Assembly (NCBI RefSeq): GCF_021191635.1
Contig: NZ_JAIWPR010000002.1
Span: 124,001-188,000 of the forward strand
Direction of reading: 5' to 3'
DNA: 64,000 bases
Source of the DNA: Alterluteimonas quercicellularis
GTDB taxonomy: Bacteria; Pseudomonadota; Gammaproteobacteria; Xanthomonadales; Xanthomonadaceae
Shown here: positions 8,115-15,636 of the stretch, in pieces
How the letters are laid out: every line of letters starts with the position of its first letter
Numbering within the stretch: position 1 is the stretch's first letter
Notes under the pieces: generated by a model
Told to the model about the DNA's origin: nothing
Databases searched by the model: none
What the model saw: the letters and a program-made list of their open reading frames with translations, nothing else
Translations under genes and position numbers: made by a program

Positions 8115-9170
8115 TCAGTCGAGCGTCTGCGGCGGCACGAAGCGCCGCCATCGCGCCGGGTCCTCGGCCTGCTCGGCATAGCCCTGCAGGCGGTCCGCGG
8201 CGAGGCCGACCAGGTCCCGGAACGGCAGCCGCTTGCGTTGCAGGTAGGCCTCGAGTTCGTCGAGCATCCTGCGCAGCGCGCCGAAGCCCTCGAGCATCAC
8301 CGCCGACAGCGCCTCGCAGGCGGAGGCGCCGGCCAGTGCCATCCGCGCGATGTCCTCGCCGTGGCGCACGCCGTTGGTGCCGATCAGCGGCACCTCGGGG
8401 CCGAGCGCGCGCCGGCTCAGCGCGAGGTGCCGGCAGACGATCGGCAGCGCCCAGGGGCCGCCGTAGGCCGCGGACGTGCCCAGGGCCGGCGCCAGCGTCT
8501 CGACGTCGGGGACGAAGGCCATGAAGCGGCCCATCATCGCCACGGCGTCGGCGCCGCCCGCGCGCGCCGCGACCGCCAGCGCCGGCAGCTGCGACGACAG
8601 CCCGGTGAGCTTGACCCACAGCTGCAGGTCCGGCGCGGCCGCGCGGACCCGGGCGACGGTGGCCTGCAGGCGCGCGGGATCGGTCTCGAGCACGATCGCG
8701 CCGGGCGCGGCCTCGGACGCGTGCGGAGCGCCGACGTTGAGCTCGAACACCCGCAGTCCGCGGTCGGAGGCGCTGCGCGCCAGCGCCGCGGCGCCCTCGG
8801 CGCTCGCCATCACTACGCTGGCGGCGACGAAGCGGCCCTCCCTCGACGCCTCGCGGTCGAGCGCGGCGAGCGCGTCGAACCAGTCGCCGGCCTCGCGCGG
8901 CTGCAGGCCGGAGCGGTTGAACAGGCCGGCGCCGTCGCCATGCCAGGCGTCGGGCGCGCCGCGCGCATCGAGGCGCAGGTAGTCGGCGCGGGCGAGCTGC
9001 CTCCCCGCGGCCGGATTCTCGTTCACCGACTTGGCGACCACGCCCGCCGCGCCGGCGTCGAGCGCGGCGCGGATGCCGGCCTCGGTCATGACCGGCTCGC
9101 CGGCGCCGCACACGAGCGGGTTGGCGAGCGCGAAGCGTCCGATCCGGGTGGCGAGCGGGGAGGCGGTCAC
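8115..9170 (-). CDS. Dihydroorotate dehydrogenase-like FMN oxidoreductase
   Basis: A 351-residue TIM-barrel flavoprotein starting at a GTG four bases after the cupin stop. The N-terminal FALANPLVCGAGEPVMTEAGIRAALDAG and VVAKSV, the central VFELNVGAPHASEAAPGA, VKLTGL and DAVAMMGRF, and the FMN-phosphate region (PLIGTNGV, GASACEALSAVMLEGFG) fit the DHOD/PreA superfamily. The usual NxSCPN loop is replaced by NVGAPH, which removes the catalytic-loop Cys of classical class 1 enzymes. Its place in a catabolic operon, away from pyrimidine genes, suggests oxidation or reduction of another substrate rather than dihydroorotate. Confidence 0.82.
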   Translation of the reverse strand: MTASPLATRIGRFALANPLVCGAGEPVMTEAGIRAALDAGAAGVVAKSVNENPAAGRQLARADYLRLDARGAPDAWHGDGAGLFNRSGLQPREAGDWFDALAALDREASREGRFVAASVVMASAEGAAALARSASDRGLRVFELNVGAPHASEAAPGAIVLETDPARLQATVARVRAAAPDLQLWVKLTGLSSQLPALAVAARAGGADAVAMMGRFMAFVPDVETLAPALGTSAAYGGPWALPIVCRHLALSRRALGPEVPLIGTNGVRHGEDIARMALAGASACEALSAVMLEGFGALRRMLDELEAYLQRKRLPFRDLVGLAADRLQGYAEQAEDPARWRRFVPPQTLD

Positions 9171-9174
9171 GGGG

Positions 9175-9507
9175 TCAGGCCAGGTAGTCGGGGCGGGCCG
9201 GGGAGAACACGTCGAGGTTGAGCACGTCGGTCTCGCCGACCACCTCGGCGTAGTGCTGCACGTTGGGCGGGATCACCAGCAGTCCGCCCGGGCCCAGCCT
9301 CACGACCTCGTCGCCGACGTGGAAATCGACCTCGCCCTGCAGGATGTAGACGATCTGCTCGTGCTCGTGGGCATGCGGGCGCGGCGCGTGCCCGGGGGCG
9401 AGGCGGTGCAGCGCGAGCGTCGCGCGCTCGCCGCCGAACGCCTTGCGGTCCACGCCCTGGCGGATGTTTTGCCAGGGCACGGCGTTCCAGTCGATGCGTT
9501 GGATCAT
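9175..9507 (-). CDS. Single-domain cupin
   Basis: A 110-residue small beta-barrel. Cupin motif 1 is HAHEHEQIVYILQGEVDFHVG (His residues at the metal site), and motif 2 is PPNVQHYAEVVG. Its ATG overlaps the IclR gene stop (ATGA), indicating translational coupling. Such cupins in aromatic or organic-acid operons act as dioxygenases, isomerases or ligand sensors. Which applies here cannot be read from the sequence. Confidence 0.88.
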   Translation of the reverse strand: MIQRIDWNAVPWQNIRQGVDRKAFGGERATLALHRLAPGHAPRPHAHEHEQIVYILQGEVDFHVGDEVVRLGPGGLLVIPPNVQHYAEVVGETDVLNLDVFSPARPDYLA

Positions 9508-10340
9508 GGGGTCTGCTCCTTGGTGGCGGCGCGCTCCCGCCGCGGGCGCGCGGTGCTCGTGTCGGCGCCGTGCAGGGTGTCTTCGATGGCCCGCACGGCG
9601 GCGCGCAGGGCGGCGAGCGAGCGCTCGTCGGGCGGTGCGGTCACGAACTGCACCGAGCCGACCAGCGCCAGCACGCCGGTAAGCCGGCCCTGCTCGCGCA
9701 CCGGCATCGCCAGGGTGTTGATGCCCAGCAGCACCTCGTTCGGCGCCACCGCCCAGCCGCGCTCGCGCACGCGGGCGATCTCGGCGTCCAGCGCGGCGGG
9801 ATCGATCAGGGTGTGCTCGGTGAAGCGCACCAGGCCGGTGGCGCGCAGGCGCTCGCGCAGTTCCTCGGGGCCGAAGGCGAGCGCGACCTTGCCCTGCGCG
9901 GAGGCGTTGAGCGCGAGGCTGCTGCCCTCGCGCACGCCGATCTCGACCTGCTGGCTGCTGCGCAGCGTCGACAGCACGACGATGCCGTGCGGGCCGGGCG
10001 CGGACAGCACCACCGTCTGCCCGACGGCCTCGCCCAGCGCGCGCATCGCCGGCGCGGCGAGGCTGGCCAGGTCGAAGCGCTCCGGCGCGTGCCGGCCCAG
10101 CAGGTACAGGCGCGGGCCCCAGTGGTAGCGCGAGGTCGACGGGTTCTGCGACAGGAAGCCGCGCTCGGTGAGCGTGACCAGGTGGCGGAAGATCGCCGGC
10201 TTGCCGAGGCCGAGCGCCTGCGCGATCTCGGTGACGCCCATTTCGCCCTCGGAGGCGGCGAGCAGTTCGATGATGTCCAGCGTGACCTGGACCGAGCGCA
10301 CGCCGGCGTCGGCGCGCGTTGCGGTGCTGCGGGTGTTCAT
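9504..10340 (-). CDS. IclR-family transcriptional regulator
   Basis: A 278-residue protein with an N-terminal winged helix-turn-helix (about residues 18-80: LDIIELLAASEGEMGVTEIAQALGLGKPAIFRHLVTLTERGFL) and a C-terminal IclR effector domain (LNASAQGKVALAF, NEVLLGINTLAMPV). IclR proteins control catabolic operons in response to small organic or aromatic acids. Here it is encoded inside the operon, overlapping both neighbours by ATGA junctions (10337-10340 and 9504-9507), so it most likely regulates its own transcript. Confidence 0.95.
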   Translation of the reverse strand: MNTRSTATRADAGVRSVQVTLDIIELLAASEGEMGVTEIAQALGLGKPAIFRHLVTLTERGFLSQNPSTSRYHWGPRLYLLGRHAPERFDLASLAAPAMRALGEAVGQTVVLSAPGPHGIVVLSTLRSSQQVEIGVREGSSLALNASAQGKVALAFGPEELRERLRATGLVRFTEHTLIDPAALDAEIARVRERGWAVAPNEVLLGINTLAMPVREQGRLTGVLALVGSVQFVTAPPDERSLAALRAAVRAIEDTLHGADTSTARPRRERAATKEQTP

Positions 10341-11308
10341 GGGTCGAAGGGCTCCACGTCCAGTCCCAGCAGGTGCGCCGGGTTGTCGGCGATCATGGCG
10401 TGGACCTCGGCGGGGGAATAGCCCGTGCCGAGCGCGAGCCGGATCACCGCGCGGAAGCCCTCCACCGGCGTGGGATTGCCGACCTGTCCGAGATCGGAGC
10501 CCAGGATCGTGCGGCCGACGCCCGCGGCCTCGATCAGCGCGCGCAGGTGCCCGGGCTCGTAGAACTTGAACTTCGAGCCCTCCACGAACATGCACACCGA
10601 ATGCTCCATGTAGGCGCCCGCTGAGGCGAGCTCGCGGATGTCGTCCAGCGTGGCGTCGATGACGTAGGTGGGGTGGTTCACCAGCAGCCGGCGCACGCCG
10701 CGTGCGCGCGCTTCGGCGAACAGCGGATGGATCTCGCCGACGTGCAGGTGGCCGCCGGACAGGATCAGGTCGTGCTCGGCGACCATGTCGAGGATGAACT
10801 TCACCTCGTCGCGCACGCGCCCGGCGTCGTCGAGTACCGACAGCGGCGTGGGCGCGAGCATCTTCTCCTTCGTGGTGGGGAATTTCCTGTCGAAGTCCTT
10901 GTCGTGGTCGTGGTGGTGCAGGTGGTTGGCCGAGGAGAACGTCGGCATCCACACCAGCTGGCCGCCGAGCTTGATCATGTGGTCCACGGCGTAGCGGTTG
11001 AAGCCGCCGACCGCGTTGTTCAGCGCGACGCCCGAGAACATCGCCACACCCCGGTCGCCGTAGTGGCGCCTGAGCAGTTCGACGATCGGGGTGGCGGAGT
11101 AGTAGTGGTCCTTGAACAGCAGGCCGCGCATGCCGGCCGCCGCGGCCTGCTCGATCGCCTCGATGTGGTCCAGGCGGCGCGGCATGACCGAGGGGCCGCT
11201 GTGGCAGTGCAGGTCGATGGCGCCGCGCAGGATGCGGTCGACGAGCGCGTCGTCGACGGGATCTGCCGGGGCGCGTTCGGGCGGAAGGCGGCGGGGGGCG
11301 GACGACAT
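10337..11308 (-). CDS. DUF6282 family amidohydrolase-like protein
   Basis: A 323-residue protein starting 2 bases after the aldolase stop. Putative metal-ligand motifs follow the amidohydrolase order: DLHCHSGPSVMPRR (His34, His36), GLLFKDHYYSA, GGHLHVGEIHP, LVNHPTYV and the late Asp in ILGSDLGQ. A His/Asp cluster (ANHLHHHDHDKDFD) is also conserved-looking. These features match DUF6282, a TIM-barrel metal-dependent hydrolase family without an assigned reaction to my knowledge. The operon context (aldolase, cupin, flavoenzyme, organic-anion permease) suggests hydrolysis of a ring or amide intermediate. Confidence 0.85.
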   Translation of the reverse strand: MSSAPRRLPPERAPADPVDDALVDRILRGAIDLHCHSGPSVMPRRLDHIEAIEQAAAAGMRGLLFKDHYYSATPIVELLRRHYGDRGVAMFSGVALNNAVGGFNRYAVDHMIKLGGQLVWMPTFSSANHLHHHDHDKDFDRKFPTTKEKMLAPTPLSVLDDAGRVRDEVKFILDMVAEHDLILSGGHLHVGEIHPLFAEARARGVRRLLVNHPTYVIDATLDDIRELASAGAYMEHSVCMFVEGSKFKFYEPGHLRALIEAAGVGRTILGSDLGQVGNPTPVEGFRAVIRLALGTGYSPAEVHAMIADNPAHLLGLDVEPFDP

Positions 11309-11310
11309 GC

Positions 11311-12081
11311 TCAGGAGACTCCGGACGGGGCGGGGGAGAAGGCGGTGCGGACGCGCCGGGCGCCGGCGGCGACGAAGGCCTGGTCGGAGCCGCAGACCAG
11401 GCGGTCGACGCCGGCGTCGAGCCAGCGGCGGCCGTCGTCGATGTCGCCGACGGCGATCCCGACCGCGACGCCGTGGCGCCGGCCGGCGGCGACGATCGCT
11501 TCGATCGCCTCGGTCCAGGCGGGCGTGCCGGGCGCGGTGCCCAGTGACACGGCGAGGTCGGCCGGCCCGACCAGCAGGCAGTCGATGCCCGGGGTGGCCG
11601 CGATCGCGTCGAGCGCGGCCAGCGCCCGTGCGTCCTCCACCTGGCACCAGACCGCCACTGCGGCATCGGCGAGGGGGGGATATGTGTCGGGCCGGGCTGC
11701 ACCGTAGCCGCCGGCCCGGGTCGATGGCGAGAAACCGCGTTCGCCACCCGCGTACCTGGCGATCGACACCGCCTGCCGCGCGTCCTCCGCGCTGCAGGTG
11801 TGGGGGACCACGATCCCGGCCGCGCCCAGGTCCAGCACCGCGCCCGCCATCGCCGGGTCCCGGCCGCGCAGGCGGACGAGGCAGGGGAGCCCGGTGGCGC
11901 GCCCCGCCAGCAGCATGCGATCGAGGGCGGGCAGGTCGAGCGGCGCGTGCTCGGCGTCAAGGATGGCGAAGTCGAGGCCGGCCAAGCCGAGGATCTCGAC
12001 CTGCGCGGCGCTGCCGGTCTTGACGAAGGTGCCGACGCGCGGCGCCTCAGGTCTGTTCTCTATTGGCGAACGATGTTTCAT
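11311..12081 (-). CDS. HpcH/HpaI-type class II aldolase
   Basis: A 256-residue TIM barrel. The motifs are those of the HpaI/2-dehydro-3-deoxyglucarate aldolase group: RVGTFVKTGSAAQVEILGLAGLDFAILDAEHAPLDL (catalytic His), the metal-binding Glu in VWCQVEDARAL and the Asp in LLVGPADLAVSLG. Family members split 4-hydroxy-2-oxo acids into pyruvate plus an aldehyde or oxo acid. The start at 12081 is forced because a TGA stop lies in frame at 12115-12117 and no other start codon intervenes. No convincing SD precedes it. It is the first gene of the operon. Confidence 0.9.
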   Translation of the reverse strand: MKHRSPIENRPEAPRVGTFVKTGSAAQVEILGLAGLDFAILDAEHAPLDLPALDRMLLAGRATGLPCLVRLRGRDPAMAGAVLDLGAAGIVVPHTCSAEDARQAVSIARYAGGERGFSPSTRAGGYGAARPDTYPPLADAAVAVWCQVEDARALAALDAIAATPGIDCLLVGPADLAVSLGTAPGTPAWTEAIEAIVAAGRRHGVAVGIAVGDIDDGRRWLDAGVDRLVCGSDQAFVAAGARRVRTAFSPAPSGVS

Positions 12082-12143
12082 TTGTGCGCATTGAACCCGC
12101 CGGGACGATCTCCGTCAATGTGCACTGCACAAATTTGGCGAAC
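12063..12143 (-). promoter_or_regulatory. Candidate operator/promoter of the catabolic operon
   Basis: This AT-richer patch covers the aldolase start. It carries an inverted pair, ATTTGTGCGCATTGA at 12080-12094 and TCAATG....GCACAAAT at 12115-12134, the second arm with a 6-base insertion. It also carries a direct repeat TTGGCGAAC (12063-12071 and 12135-12143). On the minus strand TTGACG (12117-12112) and TTCAAT (12094-12089 region) are spaced about 17 bases apart like a -35/-10 pair and would place the transcript start almost at the ATG. IclR regulators bind short inverted repeats, so this is a reasonable operator; the assignment is inference. Confidence 0.4.
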
Positions 12144-12397
12144 AGCATTCGCTGCTGGGGAATCTGGAGGCAGAGAGCCCGCGTCCGTTCGCGCGCCGCC
12201 CGGCCCACGGCGGTCATGGCCAGGTCGGTGCGCAGGCCCCGCGCGGCGCGCCCGGGCGAAGGGCGCGGGCACGCACACCGCGTCGAGCCGAGGGTGGCGA
12301 GCGAAGAAGGCGGCACGGACCGGCGGACGCAAGCGCGGGCTGCCGCCCAAGCCGTGCGGGAGAGCCGCCCGGAAGGGGACGCTGCGGGCGGTGCGCG
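12144..12397. other. Gene-free stretch upstream of the catabolic operon
   Basis: No convincing gene, RNA or repeat was seen. A 89-codon leftward frame crosses it and runs into the aldolase gene in another phase, but it has low-complexity Arg/Ala-rich coding and no SD. Confidence 0.5.
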
Positions 12398-13228
12398 CTA
12401 GGCGCCGCCCGGCCTGTCGTCGCGCACGGCGATGCGGACGTGAGCGATGGGAAGCGGGCGCAGGCGCTGGCGCAGCCGCGCCCACCAGCCGTCGCGGCCG
12501 CGCTCGTACATCGCCGGCAGCGCGCGGATGCGCGCCAGGGCCGCGTCGTCGCCGCCGAGCGCGTCCTCGCCGACCAGCCGCCGGCCGGGGCCGAGGAGGG
12601 CGGGCGCCTCGGCGCGGATGCGCTCCAGGTGCCGGGCAGGCGAGGCCGTATCGAGCAGGACCAGCACGTCGGGCAGGGGTGCGCCGCCGAGGCTGACGAG
12701 CGCGAGGTGCGCGCGACCGATGTCGGCGTGCGCGCGGCAGTAGCCGCGCAGCCAGTCGGCGAAGCGGTCCGGGTGGAAGGCGCGCACGGCCTCGGCGTCG
12801 TGGGGGATCGTCGTCGATGCCGGCGGCGTCAGGGCCGGCATCCGGGCCAGCAGCAGCAACCGCTCGTCGTCGAGCAGCAGGACGTCCTCGTCGCCGGGGC
12901 CGGTGCGCAGGTGCAGGTCGAAGCGCGCCTGCTGGGCGAACTCGAGGATCGTCGTGCCGGTGCCTTCGACCAGCGCGTCCGCGTGGCCGCTCAATGCCTG
13001 CGCCGCGGCGCTGCGATCGGTGCCGGCGCACAGGGTCGGCCGGCCGTCGATGTCGAGCAGGGCGATCCCGTGCCCGCGGCCCGCCTTCGCCGAGCCGGCG
13101 AAGACCAGCGGCTGCGCGGCGAAGGCCGCAGCGAAGGCGAGGGCATGGTCGCCGGCGTCGTCGCGTCCCTGCGCAGCGGCCGAATGGGCGGCTTCGGCAA
13201 GCCGGTGGAGCGGGTGGCGAGTGGCCAT
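12398..13228 (-). CDS. Hypothetical cytosolic protein
   Basis: A 276-residue protein with no signal peptide or membrane segment. Two alpha/beta halves can be seen. The first half contains ALLDIDGRPTLCAGTD and EDVLLLDDERLLLLA. The second half has ALVSLGGAPLPDVLVLLDTASP and ends in a basic tail with PIAHVRIAVRDDR. There is a loose resemblance to SseB-type two-domain proteins, too weak to name. It follows the HTH regulator gene by 42 bases on the same strand and may share its transcript. Coding bias and a sensible protein composition support a real gene. Confidence 0.6.
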   Translation of the reverse strand: MATRHPLHRLAEAAHSAAAQGRDDAGDHALAFAAAFAAQPLVFAGSAKAGRGHGIALLDIDGRPTLCAGTDRSAAAQALSGHADALVEGTGTTILEFAQQARFDLHLRTGPGDEDVLLLDDERLLLLARMPALTPPASTTIPHDAEAVRAFHPDRFADWLRGYCRAHADIGRAHLALVSLGGAPLPDVLVLLDTASPARHLERIRAEAPALLGPGRRLVGEDALGGDDAALARIRALPAMYERGRDGWWARLRQRLRPLPIAHVRIAVRDDRPGGA

Positions 13229-13270
13229 GGCGAATTGCTGAATGCGCGAGGGGCGGGCGGCAGTCTAGCC

Positions 13271-14092
13271 TTACGGCGCGCCCGACGGTGAAACGGCCGT
13301 CGCCGCGCCGGCCCGCATGTAGACGACCAGCCGCAGGTGGCGTTCCTCGTCGATGGTCAGCGTGGTGTGCTCGAAGGCGACCGGCGCGCCGTCCACACGC
13401 AGGCGGCGCACGCCGCTGCACGGCGCGTGCACCTCGTGCCGCCGCCACCAGCCCTTGAACTCCGGTGCGACGCGCTCGAGTTCTTCGACCAGGCCCAGGG
13501 TGTCGGCGTCCTGGGTGGCGCGGGCGTGGTCGCGGCGGAAGCTCGACAGCATCTGCGGCGCCTGGCGCTCCCAGTCGACGATGCGTTCGCGCAGGCGGGG
13601 ATCGGCGAACAGCATCCACAGCAGGTTGCGCCGCGCCGGCGGCTGCGCGTCGAACCCGAACACGGTGCCGGCGGGCGCGTTGTGGGCCAGCACGTCCCAG
13701 CGCAGGTTGAGCACGTAGGCGGGGTGCGGCGCGAGGTCGTGCATCAGCCGGCCGACCAGCGGCGGCGCCTGGCACCAGGTGCGGCCGGGCTCGACCGGCG
13801 GGCGGGCGTGCGCGAGCAGGTAGAGATGGCGGCGCTCGGCGGCGTCGAGCCGCAGCACGCGGGCCAGGCTGTCGAGGAAGGCCGAGGACACGCCGATCTC
13901 GCGCCCCTGTTCGAGCCAGGTGTACCAGGTGAGGCCGACGCCGGCGAGCGCGGCCACTTCCTCGCGGCGCAGGCCCGGCGTGCGCCGCCGTCCGCCGCTG
14001 GGCAGGCCCAGGTCCGCCGGCGACAGGCGCTCGCGCCGGGTGCGCAGGAACTCGGCCAGCTCGGCGCGGCTGCGCTGGAGCGAACGCGCCAT
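13271..14092 (-). CDS. HTH regulator with MmyB-like ligand-binding domain
   Basis: A 273-residue protein. Residues about 5-75 form an XRE-type helix-turn-helix (ELAEFLRTRRERLSP, TPGLRREEVAALAGVGLTWYTWLEQGR). The rest is the MmyB-like ligand domain typical of actinobacterial and proteobacterial regulators (HPAYVLNLRWDVLAHNAPAGTVFG, RNLLWMLFADPRLRERIVDWE, HEVHAPCSGVRRL). The gene is divergent from an MFS exporter gene with 79 bases between the starts, the usual layout for a regulator controlling its partner transporter. Confidence 0.92.
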   Translation of the reverse strand: MARSLQRSRAELAEFLRTRRERLSPADLGLPSGGRRRTPGLRREEVAALAGVGLTWYTWLEQGREIGVSSAFLDSLARVLRLDAAERRHLYLLAHARPPVEPGRTWCQAPPLVGRLMHDLAPHPAYVLNLRWDVLAHNAPAGTVFGFDAQPPARRNLLWMLFADPRLRERIVDWERQAPQMLSSFRRDHARATQDADTLGLVEELERVAPEFKGWWRRHEVHAPCSGVRRLRVDGAPVAFEHTTLTIDEERHLRLVVYMRAGAATAVSPSGAP

Positions 14093-14171
14093 CGGGTTGT
14101 CTCCGGCAACAGCATAAACGGCTGGATTGTAACGGGATCGGACGGTTCCGAGAATCGCCCGCTCCGGACCG

Positions 14172-15626
14172 ATGCCGAGACCCGCCGTGACCTCCGACGC
14201 CTGCTCCGCCGCTTCCGCGCCGCTCGTGCGCGATCCGCCCTGGCTGGGCCTGTCGGTGCTGCTGCTGGCCGGCTTCGTGACCATCTTCGACCTGTTCGTG
14301 GTCAACGTGGCGATCCCGAGCATGCAGGCCGGGCTCGGCGCGAGCTTCGCCCAGGTCGGCTTCATCGTCGCCGGCTACGAACTGGCCTTCGGCGTCCTGC
14401 TGATCACCGGCGGCCGGCTCGGCGACCGCTACGGGCGGCGGCGGCTGTTCGTGGCGGGCATGGCGGGGTTCACCGCCGCCTCGGCGCTGTGCGGGCTGGC
14501 GCCGACGGCCGGCGTGCTGATCGCCGCGCGCGTGCTGCAGGGCCTGGCGGCGGCGCTGCTGTTCCCGCAGGTGTACGCCGCGATCCGGGTGGGCTTCGAC
14601 GGCGCGGCGAGCCGTCGCGCCTTCGCCCTGCTGGGCATGACCCTGGGCCTGGCGGCCATCGCCGGGCAGGTGCTGGGCGGCTGGCTGGTGCACGCCGACC
14701 TGCTGGGGCTGGGCTGGCGCACGATCTTCCTGGTCAACGTGCCGATCGGGCTGTCCGCGATCGCCGCCGCGCGCTGGATCCCGGAATCGCGCGCGCCGCA
14801 GCGCCCGGCGCTGGACTGGCCCGGCGTGGCGCTGGTCAGCGCCGGGCTCGCGCTGCTGCTGGCGACGCTGATCGAGGCGCCGGCGCGCGGCTGGCCGGGC
14901 TGGAGCGGGTGGGCGCTCGCGGCGGCGGCGCTGGCGCTGGCCGCCTTCCACGCGCGGCAGGAGCGGCTGCGCCGCGCCGGGCGCATGCCGCTGGTCGACA
15001 TGCGCCTGCTCGCGCAGCCCCGCTTCGCCCTGGGCGGCGCGCTGGTGCTGCTGATCTACTCGACCTCCAGTTCGTTCTTCCTGTGCTTCGCGCTGCTGGC
15101 GCAGTCGGGCCTGGGGCTGGACCCGCTGGCGGCCGGGCTGCTGTTCGCGCCGTGCAGCGTGGGCTTCGTGGCCGCGTCGCTGCTGGCGCCGCGGCTGGTG
15201 GCGCGCTGGGGCACGCCGGCGATCGCCGCGGGCGCGTTCGCCTACGCCACGTCGCTGGCGGCGCTGATCGCGCAGGTCGGCCTGGCCGGCGCGGCGCTCG
15301 ATCCCTCGCGTCTGCTGCCGGCGCTGGTGGCGGTGGGCGCGGCGCAGGGCCTGATCATGACGCCGCTGTTGAACCTCGTGCTGGGCTTCGTCGACCCGGA
15401 TCGCGCCGGCATGGCGGCCGGCATCGTCTCCACCCTGCAGCAGGTGGGCGCCGCGCTCGGCGTGGCCGTGGTCGGCCTGCTGTTCGGCGAAGTGCTGGCC
15501 GGCGGCGGGAACGGGCGGGAAGCGCTGTACGCCGCCGCCTTCGTCGCCGGCATGGCCTGCAACCTGGGCGCGGCGATCCTGGCCTGCGGGCTGCTGTGCC
15601 TGCTCGCGCGGGCGGCGCGCGGCTGA
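14172..15626 (+). CDS. MFS exporter, DHA2 (14-segment) family
   Basis: A 484-residue protein with about fourteen hydrophobic segments. DHA2 motifs are visible: TIFDLFVVNVAIPSM, the motif A loop GGRLGDRYGRRRLFV, motif C-like LGMTLGLAAIAGQVLGGWLV and GWRTIFLVNVPIG. DHA2 pumps export drugs, dyes and other amphipathic compounds with proton antiport. The ATG at 14172 has no clear SD, and a GTG five codons later is an alternative. Its divergent position to the MmyB-like regulator suggests ligand-induced expression. It is convergent with the dioxygenase gene, 10 bases apart. Confidence 0.93.
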   Translation: MPRPAVTSDACSAASAPLVRDPPWLGLSVLLLAGFVTIFDLFVVNVAIPSMQAGLGASFAQVGFIVAGYELAFGVLLITGGRLGDRYGRRRLFVAGMAGFTAASALCGLAPTAGVLIAARVLQGLAAALLFPQVYAAIRVGFDGAASRRAFALLGMTLGLAAIAGQVLGGWLVHADLLGLGWRTIFLVNVPIGLSAIAAARWIPESRAPQRPALDWPGVALVSAGLALLLATLIEAPARGWPGWSGWALAAAALALAAFHARQERLRRAGRMPLVDMRLLAQPRFALGGALVLLIYSTSSSFFLCFALLAQSGLGLDPLAAGLLFAPCSVGFVAASLLAPRLVARWGTPAIAAGAFAYATSLAALIAQVGLAGAALDPSRLLPALVAVGAAQGLIMTPLLNLVLGFVDPDRAGMAAGIVSTLQQVGAALGVAVVGLLFGEVLAGGGNGREALYAAAFVAGMACNLGAAILACGLLCLLARAARG

Positions 15627-15636
15627 CCGCGGGCGC

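Noticed and set aside
12047-12316. An 89-codon leftward frame over the catabolic operon start
   Set aside because: It overlaps the aldolase start in another frame, has no SD and has a composition typical of non-coding GC-rich DNA.
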